Assembly: GCA_902779845.1 (NCBI GenBank)
Contig: CACZCZ010000003.1
Coordinates: 62,001 to 126,000 of the forward strand
DNA length: 64,000 nucleotides
Reading direction: 5' to 3'
From: an uncultured Bacteroidales bacterium
Lineage (GTDB): Bacteria > Bacteroidota > Bacteroidia > Bacteroidales > Bacteroidaceae
A program made the translations under genes and the position numbers. The notes under the pieces are model-generated. The model was not told where the DNA came from and ran no database searches. It saw nothing but the letters and a program-made list of their open reading frames with translations. This document shows, piece by piece, positions 40,449 through 49,134 of the stretch (the stretch's first letter is position 1; every line of letters starts with the position of its first letter).

Positions 40449-42467
40449 ATGAAAAAGGTCTTCTTGCTCTCCCTTGTGCTGCATTCAGCGCTCCTGACGA
40501 GTCGCTTGGCAGCACAGAATCCCGTCATCCGCGACCAGTTCACGGCCGATCCCACGGCACGCGTCTTCGATGGCCGTCTGTATCTCTACCCCTCCCACGA
40601 CATTCCTGTTCCCGAGGGAGCACGTCCCAACTGGTTCAGCATGGCTGACTACCATGTCTTCTCCTCCGAGGACCTTACGACGTGGCAGGACCACGGCGTC
40701 ATCGTCACTCAGAATGCCGTTCCCTGGGGCAAGCCCGATGCCTATTCCATGTGGGCTCCCGACTGTGTCCGCAAGAATGGTCGCTACTATTTCTACTTCC
40801 CCAACGCTCCTAAGGAGGGCCGTGGTTTTGCCATCGGCGTAGCTATCGCCGATAGCCCTACAGGTCCTTTCACCTGTGAGCCTGAGCCCATTCGTGGGGT
40901 GTCGGGCATCGACCCCTGTGTGCTTGTCGATGATGACGGCAGCGCGTACATCTATTGGAGCGGTATGGGCATCCGCGGAGGTAAGTTGAAGGACAACATG
41001 TTGGAGCTCGATGGCGAGCTGCAGGAAGTCCAGATGCCGCGTCGCGAGGGTGCGCCCGAGATGCCTCCGATGAAGGTCGGCGGTCAGCAGATGGAAGGCC
41101 TCCCCGACGGCTTCAAGGAAGGCCCCTTCGCCTTCAAGCGCGGCGATTGGTACTACCTCACTTTCCCATGGGTGCGTGGGGACACGAGCAAGGGTGACAA
41201 CCCGACAGAGACATTAGCCTACGCCATGTCCAAATCGCCCCTTGGCCCCTGGACGTTCAAGGGCATCATCATGGCCGAGCACGAGAACCGTTGCTGGACC
41301 AACCACCATAGTCTGGTGGAATACAAGGGGCAGTGGTACCTGTTCTACCATCACAATGCTTTCTCGCCAGGCGATGACAAGCGTCGCTCGGTGTGCATCG
41401 ACAAAGTTGCCTTCAATGCCGACGGCACGATTCAGGAGGTGACACCTACACGTCGCGGCGTTGGCATCTGCCCTGCCACCATGCGTCTGGAGGTGGACCG
41501 CTACGGCGCAGCCGGCAAAGGTGTGACCACGGCGCTCAACGACACTGTCAACACCTTTCTCGGTCATCATGCCACGCTGCCCCACAAAGGCAGTTGGCTC
41601 ACATTTGCCGATGTGGATTTCAGCGGCCTCAGCGATGCCTACGTCATGCTCCGTGTCAAAGCCGACGAGAACACCGAACTGGCTATCCGCGAGAAGAATG
41701 CCAAGGGCAAGGTGATTGCACGGTTCAAGGTGACAGTCAAGAGCGAGGTAACGCGGCCCGGCGCCCCGGCTCCGTTCCGCCGCGACCAGAGCGGCCAGTG
41801 GCTGACGCTGACATTGCCGCTTGACTATGCGCCCAAGGGCATCGCTGACATCGCTGTCACCTGCGAGGACAAGGCCGTCAGCGTGGATTGGATTCAGTTC
41901 CGCAATCGGCCGCTTTACTTCACCCCCGTTGCCAAGGGCGCAGCACCGTCTCAGCCCGATGAATCCGGCTATATTCGCCGCTGGCGACTGATGGAACCCA
42001 TCAAGCAGGACATCCGCTCGAATGTCATCTTCACGGACTCATGGCTGCGCAAGACCTTTGCCGACGAGCTGGCGAAGCTTCCCCAGCGCAAGGCCAAGTG
42101 GTACACGCTGGAGAGCGCAGGCTACAACATGAAACTCTTCCGCTTCGCCGAGAAATATGGCAGCCAGCTCTATGGCAACCTCTTCTGGTGTGAAACATAC
42201 ATCGACTGCGCCGAGGACATCGCCAACGTGCGTCTGGCAGCAGGTTCCAATGGCGCATCCATGTGGTGGCTCAATGGTGAGGAGGTGCTCCTGCTCGAGG
42301 GCGACCGCCGCATGGTGGCGGACGATGGCGTGTCCAGTCGTCTCACCCTCAAGAAGGGGCGCAACACCCTGCGCTGTGCCGTCATCAACGGCCCCGGTCT
42401 GAGCGACGTTTGTGCCCATTTCATCGACGAAAAAGGTCAACCCATTACGAATTTTCAAATCCAGTAA
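40449..42467 (+). CDS. Glycoside hydrolase family 43 with CBM6-like module
   Basis: 672-residue secreted hydrolase, probably a xylosidase/arabinofuranosidase. Signal peptide about residues 1-22. GH43 propeller at about 25-330: catalytic base Asp in DPTARVFDGRLYLYPSHD, pKa-modulating Asp in GIDPCVLVDDDGSAYIYW, acid Glu in KEGPFAFKRGDWYYLTFPW. A CBM6-like beta-sandwich (about 355-500) ends DWIQFRN, and a further C-terminal domain of ~170 residues (SWLRKTFADELAKLP ... RNTLRCAVINGPGL) resembles the sugar-binding domains of GH2-type enzymes but I cannot name it. It starts 9 nt after GT2 and 3 nt before the second GH43. Confidence 0.92.
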   Translation: MKKVFLLSLVLHSALLTSRLAAQNPVIRDQFTADPTARVFDGRLYLYPSHDIPVPEGARPNWFSMADYHVFSSEDLTTWQDHGVIVTQNAVPWGKPDAYSMWAPDCVRKNGRYYFYFPNAPKEGRGFAIGVAIADSPTGPFTCEPEPIRGVSGIDPCVLVDDDGSAYIYWSGMGIRGGKLKDNMLELDGELQEVQMPRREGAPEMPPMKVGGQQMEGLPDGFKEGPFAFKRGDWYYLTFPWVRGDTSKGDNPTETLAYAMSKSPLGPWTFKGIIMAEHENRCWTNHHSLVEYKGQWYLFYHHNAFSPGDDKRRSVCIDKVAFNADGTIQEVTPTRRGVGICPATMRLEVDRYGAAGKGVTTALNDTVNTFLGHHATLPHKGSWLTFADVDFSGLSDAYVMLRVKADENTELAIREKNAKGKVIARFKVTVKSEVTRPGAPAPFRRDQSGQWLTLTLPLDYAPKGIADIAVTCEDKAVSVDWIQFRNRPLYFTPVAKGAAPSQPDESGYIRRWRLMEPIKQDIRSNVIFTDSWLRKTFADELAKLPQRKAKWYTLESAGYNMKLFRFAEKYGSQLYGNLFWCETYIDCAEDIANVRLAAGSNGASMWWLNGEEVLLLEGDRRMVADDGVSSRLTLKKGRNTLRCAVINGPGLSDVCAHFIDEKGQPITNFQIQ

Positions 42468-42470
42468 GCC

Positions 42471-43934
42471 ATGAAACGATATATCCTCTCAACACTCTTT
42501 TTCCTTCCTCTTTCCTTCTTCCTGAGTCGTGCTGCGGCGCAAGTCGGCGCTCCTTATATCCATGACCCCTCGACCATCGCCGAGTGCGACGGCAAGTACT
42601 ACACTTTCGGCACAGGCGGCGGAGGCCTCATCTCCGAGGACGGCTGGAGCTGGCACAGCGGCGCTGAGCGTCCGGGTGGCGGCGCAGCGCCTGATGTCCT
42701 GAAGATTGGCGATCGCTATCTTGTCATCTATGGTGCCACGGGCGGTGGCCTTGGCGGCGGGCACAACGGTCGCATCCTGACGATGTGGAACCGTTCTCTC
42801 GACCCCAAGAGTCCAGACTTCGCCTACACCACCGCTGTTGAGGTCGCTTCGTCGGACGGCATGGAGGATTGTGATGCCATCGACCCTTGTCTGTTGCTGG
42901 ATCCCACGACCGGACGCCTTTGGACCACCTACGGCACCTATTTCGGCGCCATCCGCCTCATCGAGCTCGACCCGCAGACGGGGTTCCGCGTGGCAGGTAA
43001 TGTGGAACAGGACGTGGCCATCGACTGCGAAGCCTCAGACCTCATCTACCGCGATGGCTGGTACTATCTCCTTGGCACCCATGGCACCTGCTGCGATGGT
43101 GTCAACTCCACGTATAATATTGTTGTCGGTCGTTCGCGCTCAGTCACAGGCCCTTATCTCGACAATGTAGGCCGCGATATGCTGCAGGGCGGAGGCCGCA
43201 TGGTCATTACAGCCGGCGATCGCGTTTGCGGCCCCGGACACTTCGGCCGCACGGTCATCGACGATGGCGTGGAGGTGATGTCGTGCCATTTCGAGGCAGA
43301 CTTCGACCGCAGCGGTCGCAGCGTGCTCGGCATCCGTCCGCTGATTTGGCGTGACGGCTGGCCCGAGGCCGGCGAACGTTTCAAGGGTGGCACCTTCGAG
43401 ATAGAGTCTGCGCGCAGGGGCTATTCCCTGGAGTTGGCTGTCGATTTCGTAAGAATCCAGCAGGAGCGCGAGCGCTTCTGGGATATGGATGTGACAAAAC
43501 CCTTGAAACAGATTTCCAATCAGCAACTTAGCGATGTCGTCGCCACATGGCCGCAGGGTGAGATAGCCGTGCGCTGCAGCGATTACATGATGCGCCCCCA
43601 CCAGCACTGGACCATCACCCCCGTGCCCGAAGCCGGCGGCTTCCTCGGCGGTCCCTACTGCAAGATCACCATTGCCGGCACCGACCGTGCGCTGGCAGCC
43701 ACTGCCAACCTGGAACTCACCGCTGTTCCCGTCTTCACAGGTGCCCCTGAACAGCTCTGGCGCATCGAGCAGCTCACCGACGGCAACTTCCGTCTGCTCC
43801 CCAAGGCCATTCCTGGTCGCGAGGGCATCAACACCCGCTACGTCCTCTATTCCGCAGCCGACAGCACGCCGACTCTGGCCGAATGGGACTTTGCCACCGA
43901 CAATTCCAAGTGGCACCTCCGCACTCCCTTCTAA
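42471..43934 (+). CDS. Glycoside hydrolase family 43, arabinanase-like, with C-terminal lectin-like domain
   Basis: 487-residue secreted enzyme, possibly endo-1,5-alpha-L-arabinanase. Signal peptide about residues 1-24 (SFFLSRAAAQ). GH43 domain at about 25-320: base Asp in YIHDPSTIAECDGKYYTFGT, DAIDPCLLLDPTTGRLWTTY and general acid Glu in CEASDLIYRDGWYYLLGTHG, plus the calcium-coordinating His region GPGHFGRTVID. Residues about 330-487 form a ricin-B-like or similar binding module (HWTITPVPEAGGFLGGPYCK; LWRIEQLTDGNFRLLPKA). Cotranscribed with the preceding GH43. Confidence 0.88.
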   Translation: MKRYILSTLFFLPLSFFLSRAAAQVGAPYIHDPSTIAECDGKYYTFGTGGGGLISEDGWSWHSGAERPGGGAAPDVLKIGDRYLVIYGATGGGLGGGHNGRILTMWNRSLDPKSPDFAYTTAVEVASSDGMEDCDAIDPCLLLDPTTGRLWTTYGTYFGAIRLIELDPQTGFRVAGNVEQDVAIDCEASDLIYRDGWYYLLGTHGTCCDGVNSTYNIVVGRSRSVTGPYLDNVGRDMLQGGGRMVITAGDRVCGPGHFGRTVIDDGVEVMSCHFEADFDRSGRSVLGIRPLIWRDGWPEAGERFKGGTFEIESARRGYSLELAVDFVRIQQERERFWDMDVTKPLKQISNQQLSDVVATWPQGEIAVRCSDYMMRPHQHWTITPVPEAGGFLGGPYCKITIAGTDRALAATANLELTAVPVFTGAPEQLWRIEQLTDGNFRLLPKAIPGREGINTRYVLYSAADSTPTLAEWDFATDNSKWHLRTPF

Positions 43935-43943
43935 AAAGGATAA

Positions 43944-43985
43944 GGTCTTATGGCGAGTTCCACCGATGGAACTCACCATAAGACC
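43944..43985. terminator. Long hairpin after GH43 genes
   Basis: GGTCTTATGG-c-GAGTTCCA / TGGAACTC-a-CCATAAGACC, 18 paired bases with a 4-nt loop, 9 nt after the GH43 stop. It lacks a T-tract, so it may be an RNA-stabilising end or a palindromic repeat; it shares GAGTTCCA with the palindrome at 8479-8498. Confidence 0.6.
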
Positions 43986-44067
43986 AAGCCCTTCCTCCAT
44001 GAAGAGTATGGGCTCTCTCCATGAAGCCCAAGCCCCTTCGCCATGAAGAGCTTGGTCTTCCGGGCTT

Positions 44068-44189
44068 AAGACCATGGTCTTCTGCTTTTTCTCACTGGTG
44101 ATAAAATGTTTTCTCACCTGTGAGAAAATCGTTTCTCACAGGTGAGAAAACTCATAAGGCCATGTCCTTCCGAGTGGACCACCATGGTG
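44068..44189. repeat. Array of short palindromes
   Basis: AAGACCATGGTCTT (44068-44081), imperfect TTTTCTCAC...ATAAAA (44087-44106), TTTTCTCACCTGTGAGAAAA (44109-44128), TTTCTCACAGGTGAGAAA (44132-44149) and CACCATGGTG (44180-44189). The same classes appear at 8371-8454. Confidence 0.85.
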
Positions 44190-44377
44190 ATCCCCTCAAC
44201 ACCCTATGGCCTTTCGCCCGAAAGCCTATAGGGTTTTCGCGTTTTCCTTATAGGCTTTTTGCATGTAGCCTATAAGCTTTTTTCATTTAGTCTATAGCCT
44301 TGGCATATAGCCCGGATTCTCTCGTTGTTCTCCTCATAGCTGCATATCCCCTTCTTTCTTCAAAAAATAATTTTTGC

Positions 44378-44438
44378 GAAAAACCCTACGAACCCTCCGC
44401 AAAGATGGAGGGAGTTGCGGAGGGTTCGTAGGGTTTTC
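44378..44438. repeat. Long hairpin of CCCTACGAACCCTCCGC type
   Basis: GAAAACCCTACGAACCCTCC-GCAA pairs with its exact complement at 44415-44438 across a 12-nt loop. Position relative to the palindrome array matches the 8608-8694 hairpin. Confidence 0.85.
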
Positions 44439-44460
44439 AGTAAAACTTTTTTTCAATTTA

Positions 44461-44540
44461 GTTAGCACACATCACTAATTTGCTGCTTCGAGAAGAAACG
44501 CCACCAAGAGTTGGACATGGATTCCGTGATATGTGCTAAC
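44461..44540. repeat. Inverted repeat pair GTTAGCACACATCAC
   Basis: GTTAGCACACATCAC at 44461-44475 and its inverse with one mismatch at 44526-44540, separated by 50 nt. Flanking TTTAG extends the match. Possibly a small MITE or a structured leader upstream of the promoter. Confidence 0.7.
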
Positions 44541-44648
44541 TATTTAGAAAAAAAATTTTCATGGACATCGTTTTGCCGTTTTTTAATATACGGCAGCATG
44601 GGATTTTGTCTCATTTTGGGACTTCAAGTCAAATAATACCGCGATTTC

Positions 44649-44679
44649 TTTGTTCGTAAGGATATTATCCTTACTTTTG
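44649..44679 (+). promoter_or_regulatory. Promoter of the modular-protein genes (-33 and -7)
   Basis: TTTG at 44649-44652 and TACTTTTG at 44672-44679 with a 19-nt spacer. A palindrome AAGGATATTATCCTT lies between the boxes (44659-44673) and could be an operator. The 5' untranslated region would be about 110 nt. Confidence 0.8.
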
Positions 44680-44794
44680 CGGCTCGAAATCTCGGACACT
44701 ACATCCCTGCATGATGTGAGGAGGATGAATGACGAGGTTGGCGGACAACGGTCTGCACACAACTTATCGAACGAAATCAACTATTTAATAAACA

Positions 44795-46057
44795 ATGAAT
44801 TCTAAACGAATCTTCTCTTTCTTTGCACTCATAGGTGCTATTTCTATGAGTACAAGTGTTCTGGCCAATGGCTGGGATGAACCTGTGAAGCCGACTGCAC
44901 CCGTTCGTGCCAGCTTCAATGGTGATTGGGTAACGCCCGTTGCAGGCGAGTCCTACTACATCTATAATGTAGTTGCAGCACAGTTCATGGGTTGCGGCCG
45001 CGACTGGGGAACACGTACGATCACCACCAATGACTCCATCGTGTCTCCTGACGGCGCAAATATCACCCATAAGACAAACGTGAACTTTGCGCTTCCTTAC
45101 TCCATTTCTGCAATAGGAGAGGATGGCTACTTGCGTTTCTCTCCCCTGAAATCAGACCTGTCGGGCTTTGTCACAGGCTTGGTTGACGGCAATGCATCTT
45201 GGCAAGACGGGGCTGACGACCGTGCTGCCAACTGGCAGCTTGTTCCTGCAGAAGATGGCGCCTTCCTGCTCCATGATGCACGAAATGCAGCATACGACCC
45301 CGAGGCTTTTGTGGAAGATGACCCCGCAACCGAAGATGTTAACGAACAGAGCGAGGCTCAGAAAAAGTTCTGCTTGCTGGGTGTTGATGCCATTGAAAAT
45401 GGCTCTTATACTTGGATTGATGCATGGGCCGGTGTTGACAAGACCGGGAAGAGCTACAAGACAACTTGGAAGTTCGTTGCCGCTACGGATGACGTGGCCA
45501 AGGCCATCCGTACTTGGCGCGCTGAATCCCAGGCTGCTCTGGATGAGGCCATGGCGCTCTATAACACTGCAATGGCCATCTACAATGCTAAGGTAACCCT
45601 ACTCGCGACGCTGAATGCTGCCGAAGCTGCCGGCATCAGCGAAGCAGACATTGAGTCAGCAGCTGCAATCTATCAAAGCGAGACGGCTACAGAGACTGAA
45701 ATCCTCACAGCCAACACCAGCCTCCAGCTGGCTATCCAGCTGCAGAGCGCAGAGCTTCCCGCTGACATCACCAGCGTTCTGCAGAACCCCGACTTCGAAG
45801 TCCCCACAGCCAACGGCGTACTGCCTCCCGGATGGGACATCACCATCACAGGTCAGAACTGCGGTCAGCAGAACAGACGGTCTATGGTCTGCCTGCGGGT
45901 GTTTATCGTCTGGAGTGCGACGCTTCCATTTGTCACGACCCCGCCAGTGGTGACGGCACCGATATCGTTGGTGCAGGCCTCTTCATTGAGTCGGGTGTAC
46001 TCAGATCTGCAACGCCGATTGGCACACCACGCTTGGGTGTTTCTCACTTCGAAGTAG
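44795..46057 (+). CDS. Giant modular secreted protein, N-terminal part (frameshifted)
   Basis: First reading frame of a gene broken by a frameshift near 45874. Signal peptide about residues 1-25 (SFFALIGAISMSTSVLANG), a ~210-residue N-terminal domain of unknown type (SYYIYNVVAAQFMGCGRDWG ... NWQLVPAEDGAFLLHDA), then a helical FIVAR-like stretch (about 240-315) and the start of a galactose-binding-like domain (DITSVLQNPDFEVPTANGVL; PPGWDITITGQN). After residue ~360 the frame goes into unrelated sequence and stops at 46057; the domain continues in the frame at 45832. Residues 361-420 are therefore probably not native. Confidence 0.8.
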   Translation: MNSKRIFSFFALIGAISMSTSVLANGWDEPVKPTAPVRASFNGDWVTPVAGESYYIYNVVAAQFMGCGRDWGTRTITTNDSIVSPDGANITHKTNVNFALPYSISAIGEDGYLRFSPLKSDLSGFVTGLVDGNASWQDGADDRAANWQLVPAEDGAFLLHDARNAAYDPEAFVEDDPATEDVNEQSEAQKKFCLLGVDAIENGSYTWIDAWAGVDKTGKSYKTTWKFVAATDDVAKAIRTWRAESQAALDEAMALYNTAMAIYNAKVTLLATLNAAEAAGISEADIESAAAIYQSETATETEILTANTSLQLAIQLQSAELPADITSVLQNPDFEVPTANGVLPPGWDITITGQNCGQQNRRSMVCLRVFIVWSATLPFVTTPPVVTAPISLVQASSLSRVYSDLQRRLAHHAWVFLTSK

Positions 46058-49000
46058 AATTCGAGAACGATGGTGGCCAGGCCCTGACCTTTGGTCTGTT
46101 TGCTGAAAACACCAACGCCAACTGGCTGAGCGCCGACAACTTCAAGCTCTACTATGTGGGCCAACTGACCGAGTCTCCCCACTACAAGAACCTGAAGAAA
46201 TACCTCGAGGAAATACTGCCTGCCTATAGTGCAGAAGTGACCTACTGTAATGCAGCTGCAAAGACGGCTCTGAACTCCGCCATTAATGTGGCAAGTGGCA
46301 TCACAACCGATGCAAGCGATGCCGAGTGCGATGCTGCCTACAGCCAACTGAAAGAGGCATACGAAGTTGTAACCGCTTCCGTAAAAGTGTATCAGAGTCT
46401 TTATGAAGCTATCCAGACAGGTGGCATCTATGATTCTTATGTAGCTCAGACCTCCAATAACGGATGGAACGACCTGAGCCTAGCTATCGCCAACAGGAAG
46501 AGTGAGCTTGAGAATGGTTACTACAACGGCACCTTCGCTGATGAAGACGTAGAGGAAGCTGTCAAGGGCGTGCTGCCTATGATTCGCACATGGGTAAGCG
46601 AGAACATCGCTGCCGTCCAGCCCGGCACAGACCTGACCATACTGTTGGAGAATGCAGACTTCGAGGATGGCAAATACAATGGTGGCTGGGATGCTGCCGA
46701 TGACGAAGTGCAGCCTGGCAAGGATTATGGAAGCCTCCCCGGATGGACCATCTCAAGCGGTAACATCACCCAGATGAACCATGTCATTGAAACCTTCCAC
46801 CGTAAGTTTGACTTCAACCAGACGATTCCCAATATGCCTGCGGGTGTGTATGACATCACGGTACAAGGATTCGTACGTCACGATGGCGACGCTACCGATC
46901 AGACCATCTTCTACGCCGGCAATCTCGAGACTCAGCTCATGCTGCGCAGCGATCAATGGAACGAAACCGGCTTCTATCTGACGGAGGATCAGGGTGACCC
47001 CTGCGGCGGTGCCAACAAGGACCAGGACATCATTGTCAATGAAACAACCGTGAAAGTGCCCAACGGCATGAGTGGTTTCTACTACTGGGAGAAGGAAGAG
47101 AACACCGAAGGCGCTTCTATGGATTATCAGGGTTGGCAGGCTGGCGACAAGTACTACACCAACCACATCAGGGTCGTTCTCAACGAGGCCGGTGATCTCA
47201 CCATCGGCATGAAGAGCTTGGGCACTACCGACTGGATTATCTGGGATAATTTCCAAATCAAGTATCTTGGATTAAATATCAACGGATTGTACGTAGGAAA
47301 GAACAATCAGCCCATCGAAGCCGGCGAGTCAGCAGACATCGAGATTGGACTGAAAAATGAGCTGACGAACCTCGTTGCCTTCCAAATGGATCTGACCTTG
47401 CCTGAAGGCATCGGCATCGACAAAGCCGGCTGCTCGCTGTCTTCACGTATCACAGATGCAGAGCAGGAACTGACAATCGGTAAGTTGGAGAACGGAGCAT
47501 ATCGCCTGACTTCATCGTCATTCTCGCTCACGCCTATCAGTGGCAATCTGGGCAAACTGATTAACCTGAAACTTACGGCTGCAGACGGTTGCGTGGGCGG
47601 TAAGGCTACAATTGGCAACATCCGATTCTCAACGGCAGAATCCGAACGCGTAACACTTGACGATGCTTCGTTCGACATTACTGTTAAGTACGGCATCGTC
47701 TATAAAGTGGATAACCAGGATTACAAGACAGAGAGCATTGCTTATGGTACTGAAATCATTCCTCCTTCGGTCGCCAAAAAAGAAGGCTACACCTTCAGCG
47801 GATGGAGTGAGGTGCCCGAAACGATGCCAAATCACGATGTTGTGGTGACGGGAACCTTCAGCATCAACAGCTACACGCTGACATACCAGTTGGACGGAGA
47901 GGTGTATAAATCAACATCTGTCGTTTATGGCGCTGCTATTACCCCTGAGGATGCGCTGTCCAAAGAGGGCTACACCTTCAGCGGCTGGAGCGAGATACCT
48001 GAGACGATGCCCGCCAGAGATGTTGTGGTAACGGGTTCTTTCTCGGTGAATAGCTACAATTTGATTTATAAGGTTGATGGAGAGGAGTACAAGACTTCAT
48101 CAGTAGCCTATGGTACGAAATTGACCTCCGAGCCCGCTCCCTCCAAGGAGGGTTACACCTTCAGCGGCTGGAGCGAGATTCCAGAGACGATGCCCGCCAA
48201 GGATGTCGTGGTAACTGGCTCCTTCACAATAGGTAGCTACACATTAACATACAAAGTAGATGGCGAAGACTACAAGACCGCTATCGTTGTCTATGGGACG
48301 CCCCTGACTCCTGAAGCCGAACCAACCAAGGAAGGGTACATCTTCAGCGGATGGAGTGAGATTCCTGAGACGATGCCAGGCAAGGATGTAGTGATTAGCG
48401 GCTACTTCTATCTCTATGGCGACGTGAACGCGGATACAGAGGTGGATGTTGTGGATGTGGTGGACATCGCTCGTTATGTAGTGGCAACACCATCTGCGAA
48501 GTTCCAGGTGAAGTTGGCTGACCTGAACGCCGATAACACGGTTAACATTGCGGACGCGGTAACCTTGGTGAGCCATATCGCAGGCAACCAGAACTTCGTT
48601 AAGGCAAAGAGTCCTTCAAGACAATCCTACAACTACGACCAATGCCAGTTGCAACTGCTCAGCAGTGGAACAAATGCATTGTCACTTAGCCTCAACGGCG
48701 ATGCAGACTTTACAGCGTTCCAGTTCGAAGTGACTGTACCTGACAATATGGACATCTCAGCGATCCGCATCAATGGCATGAGAAAGGATGGTCATCAGCT
48801 ATTATTTAATAAGGTGTCTGAGAATTGCTATCGTGTAGTAGCCCTTTCGCTTTCCAATGCTACCTTCAAGGGCCGTGAGGGTGAACTGCTGCAAATCAGC
48901 GTCAATGATCAGCCCACGGATGACATCAGCCTGAACAATATCCACTTCATCACCACGAATGGCGCTGACATCACCTTCGATGCGTTATATATTAGCACAG

Positions 49001-49134
49001 ACGAGACGGGTATTGCCAATGTCAATGTGAACAAGGACAGCAACGCTATTTATGACCTGCAAGGCCGAAAGCTCCCTAAGATTCAGCACGGCGTAAACAT
49101 CGTCAATGGAAAGAAGGTCGTAGTTAAAAGATGA
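45832..49134 (+). CDS. Giant modular secreted protein, C-terminal part (frameshifted)
   Basis: Continues the preceding gene from about 45874 (QTVYGLPAGVYRLECDAS); the ATG at 45832 is only the first in-frame one. In order: rest of the first galactose-binding-like domain; FIVAR-like helices (YKNLKKYLEEILPAYSAEVT); a second such domain (DLTILLENADFEDGKYNGGW to KYLG); a cohesin-like beta-sandwich (about 47320-47690, AFQMDLTLPEGIGIDKAGCS); four 61-residue InlB/Flg_new repeats (GYTFSGWSEIPETMP); a dockerin-like pair of calcium loops (YGDVNADTEVDVVDVVDIAR and DLNADNTVNIADAVTLVSHI); a second cohesin-like domain; and a secretion tail (IYDLQGRKLPKIQHGVNIVN). Its stop overlaps the next ATG by 4 nt. A surface adhesin or scaffold is likely. 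The intact protein would be about 1445 residues. Confidence 0.82.
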   Translation: MGHHHHRSELRSAEQTVYGLPAGVYRLECDASICHDPASGDGTDIVGAGLFIESGVLRSATPIGTPRLGVSHFEVEFENDGGQALTFGLFAENTNANWLSADNFKLYYVGQLTESPHYKNLKKYLEEILPAYSAEVTYCNAAAKTALNSAINVASGITTDASDAECDAAYSQLKEAYEVVTASVKVYQSLYEAIQTGGIYDSYVAQTSNNGWNDLSLAIANRKSELENGYYNGTFADEDVEEAVKGVLPMIRTWVSENIAAVQPGTDLTILLENADFEDGKYNGGWDAADDEVQPGKDYGSLPGWTISSGNITQMNHVIETFHRKFDFNQTIPNMPAGVYDITVQGFVRHDGDATDQTIFYAGNLETQLMLRSDQWNETGFYLTEDQGDPCGGANKDQDIIVNETTVKVPNGMSGFYYWEKEENTEGASMDYQGWQAGDKYYTNHIRVVLNEAGDLTIGMKSLGTTDWIIWDNFQIKYLGLNINGLYVGKNNQPIEAGESADIEIGLKNELTNLVAFQMDLTLPEGIGIDKAGCSLSSRITDAEQELTIGKLENGAYRLTSSSFSLTPISGNLGKLINLKLTAADGCVGGKATIGNIRFSTAESERVTLDDASFDITVKYGIVYKVDNQDYKTESIAYGTEIIPPSVAKKEGYTFSGWSEVPETMPNHDVVVTGTFSINSYTLTYQLDGEVYKSTSVVYGAAITPEDALSKEGYTFSGWSEIPETMPARDVVVTGSFSVNSYNLIYKVDGEEYKTSSVAYGTKLTSEPAPSKEGYTFSGWSEIPETMPAKDVVVTGSFTIGSYTLTYKVDGEDYKTAIVVYGTPLTPEAEPTKEGYIFSGWSEIPETMPGKDVVISGYFYLYGDVNADTEVDVVDVVDIARYVVATPSAKFQVKLADLNADNTVNIADAVTLVSHIAGNQNFVKAKSPSRQSYNYDQCQLQLLSSGTNALSLSLNGDADFTAFQFEVTVPDNMDISAIRINGMRKDGHQLLFNKVSENCYRVVALSLSNATFKGREGELLQISVNDQPTDDISLNNIHFITTNGADITFDALYISTDETGIANVNVNKDSNAIYDLQGRKLPKIQHGVNIVNGKKVVVKR
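47680..48414 (+). repeat. Four tandem 183-bp InlB-type repeat units
   Basis: The TTCAGCGG landmark recurs at 47794, 47977, 48160 and 48343, exactly 183 bp apart, so each unit is 61 codons. A fifth, very similar unit lies in the next gene near 49701. Confidence 0.92.

Larger units (their letters stand above)
43935..44794. other. Gene-free region with palindrome arrays and promoter
   Basis: No convincing gene in 860 nt. Contents: long hairpin 43944-43985; CCATGAAG direct repeats (about 43998-44050); palindromes 44068-44081, 44087-44106 (imperfect), 44109-44128, 44132-44149 and 44180-44189; CCTATAGG/CCTATAAG-type direct and inverted repeats 44200-44310; hairpin 44378-44438; inverted pair 44461-44540; promoter at 44649-44679 for the gene at 44795. 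Confidence 0.75.

Noticed and set aside
44583-44780. 65-codon minus-strand ORF
   Set aside because: It overlaps the promoter and leader of the gene at 44795, and the product looks random.
45832-45855. ATG with a His-rich start (MGHHHH) as a real translation start
   Set aside because: The residues arise from the out-of-frame reading of the PGWDITIT region; no signal peptide follows.
45832-45900. Programmed -1 ribosomal frameshift in the giant surface gene
   Set aside because: No X-XXY-YYZ slippery site or strong downstream stem is visible; a one-base loss is simpler.
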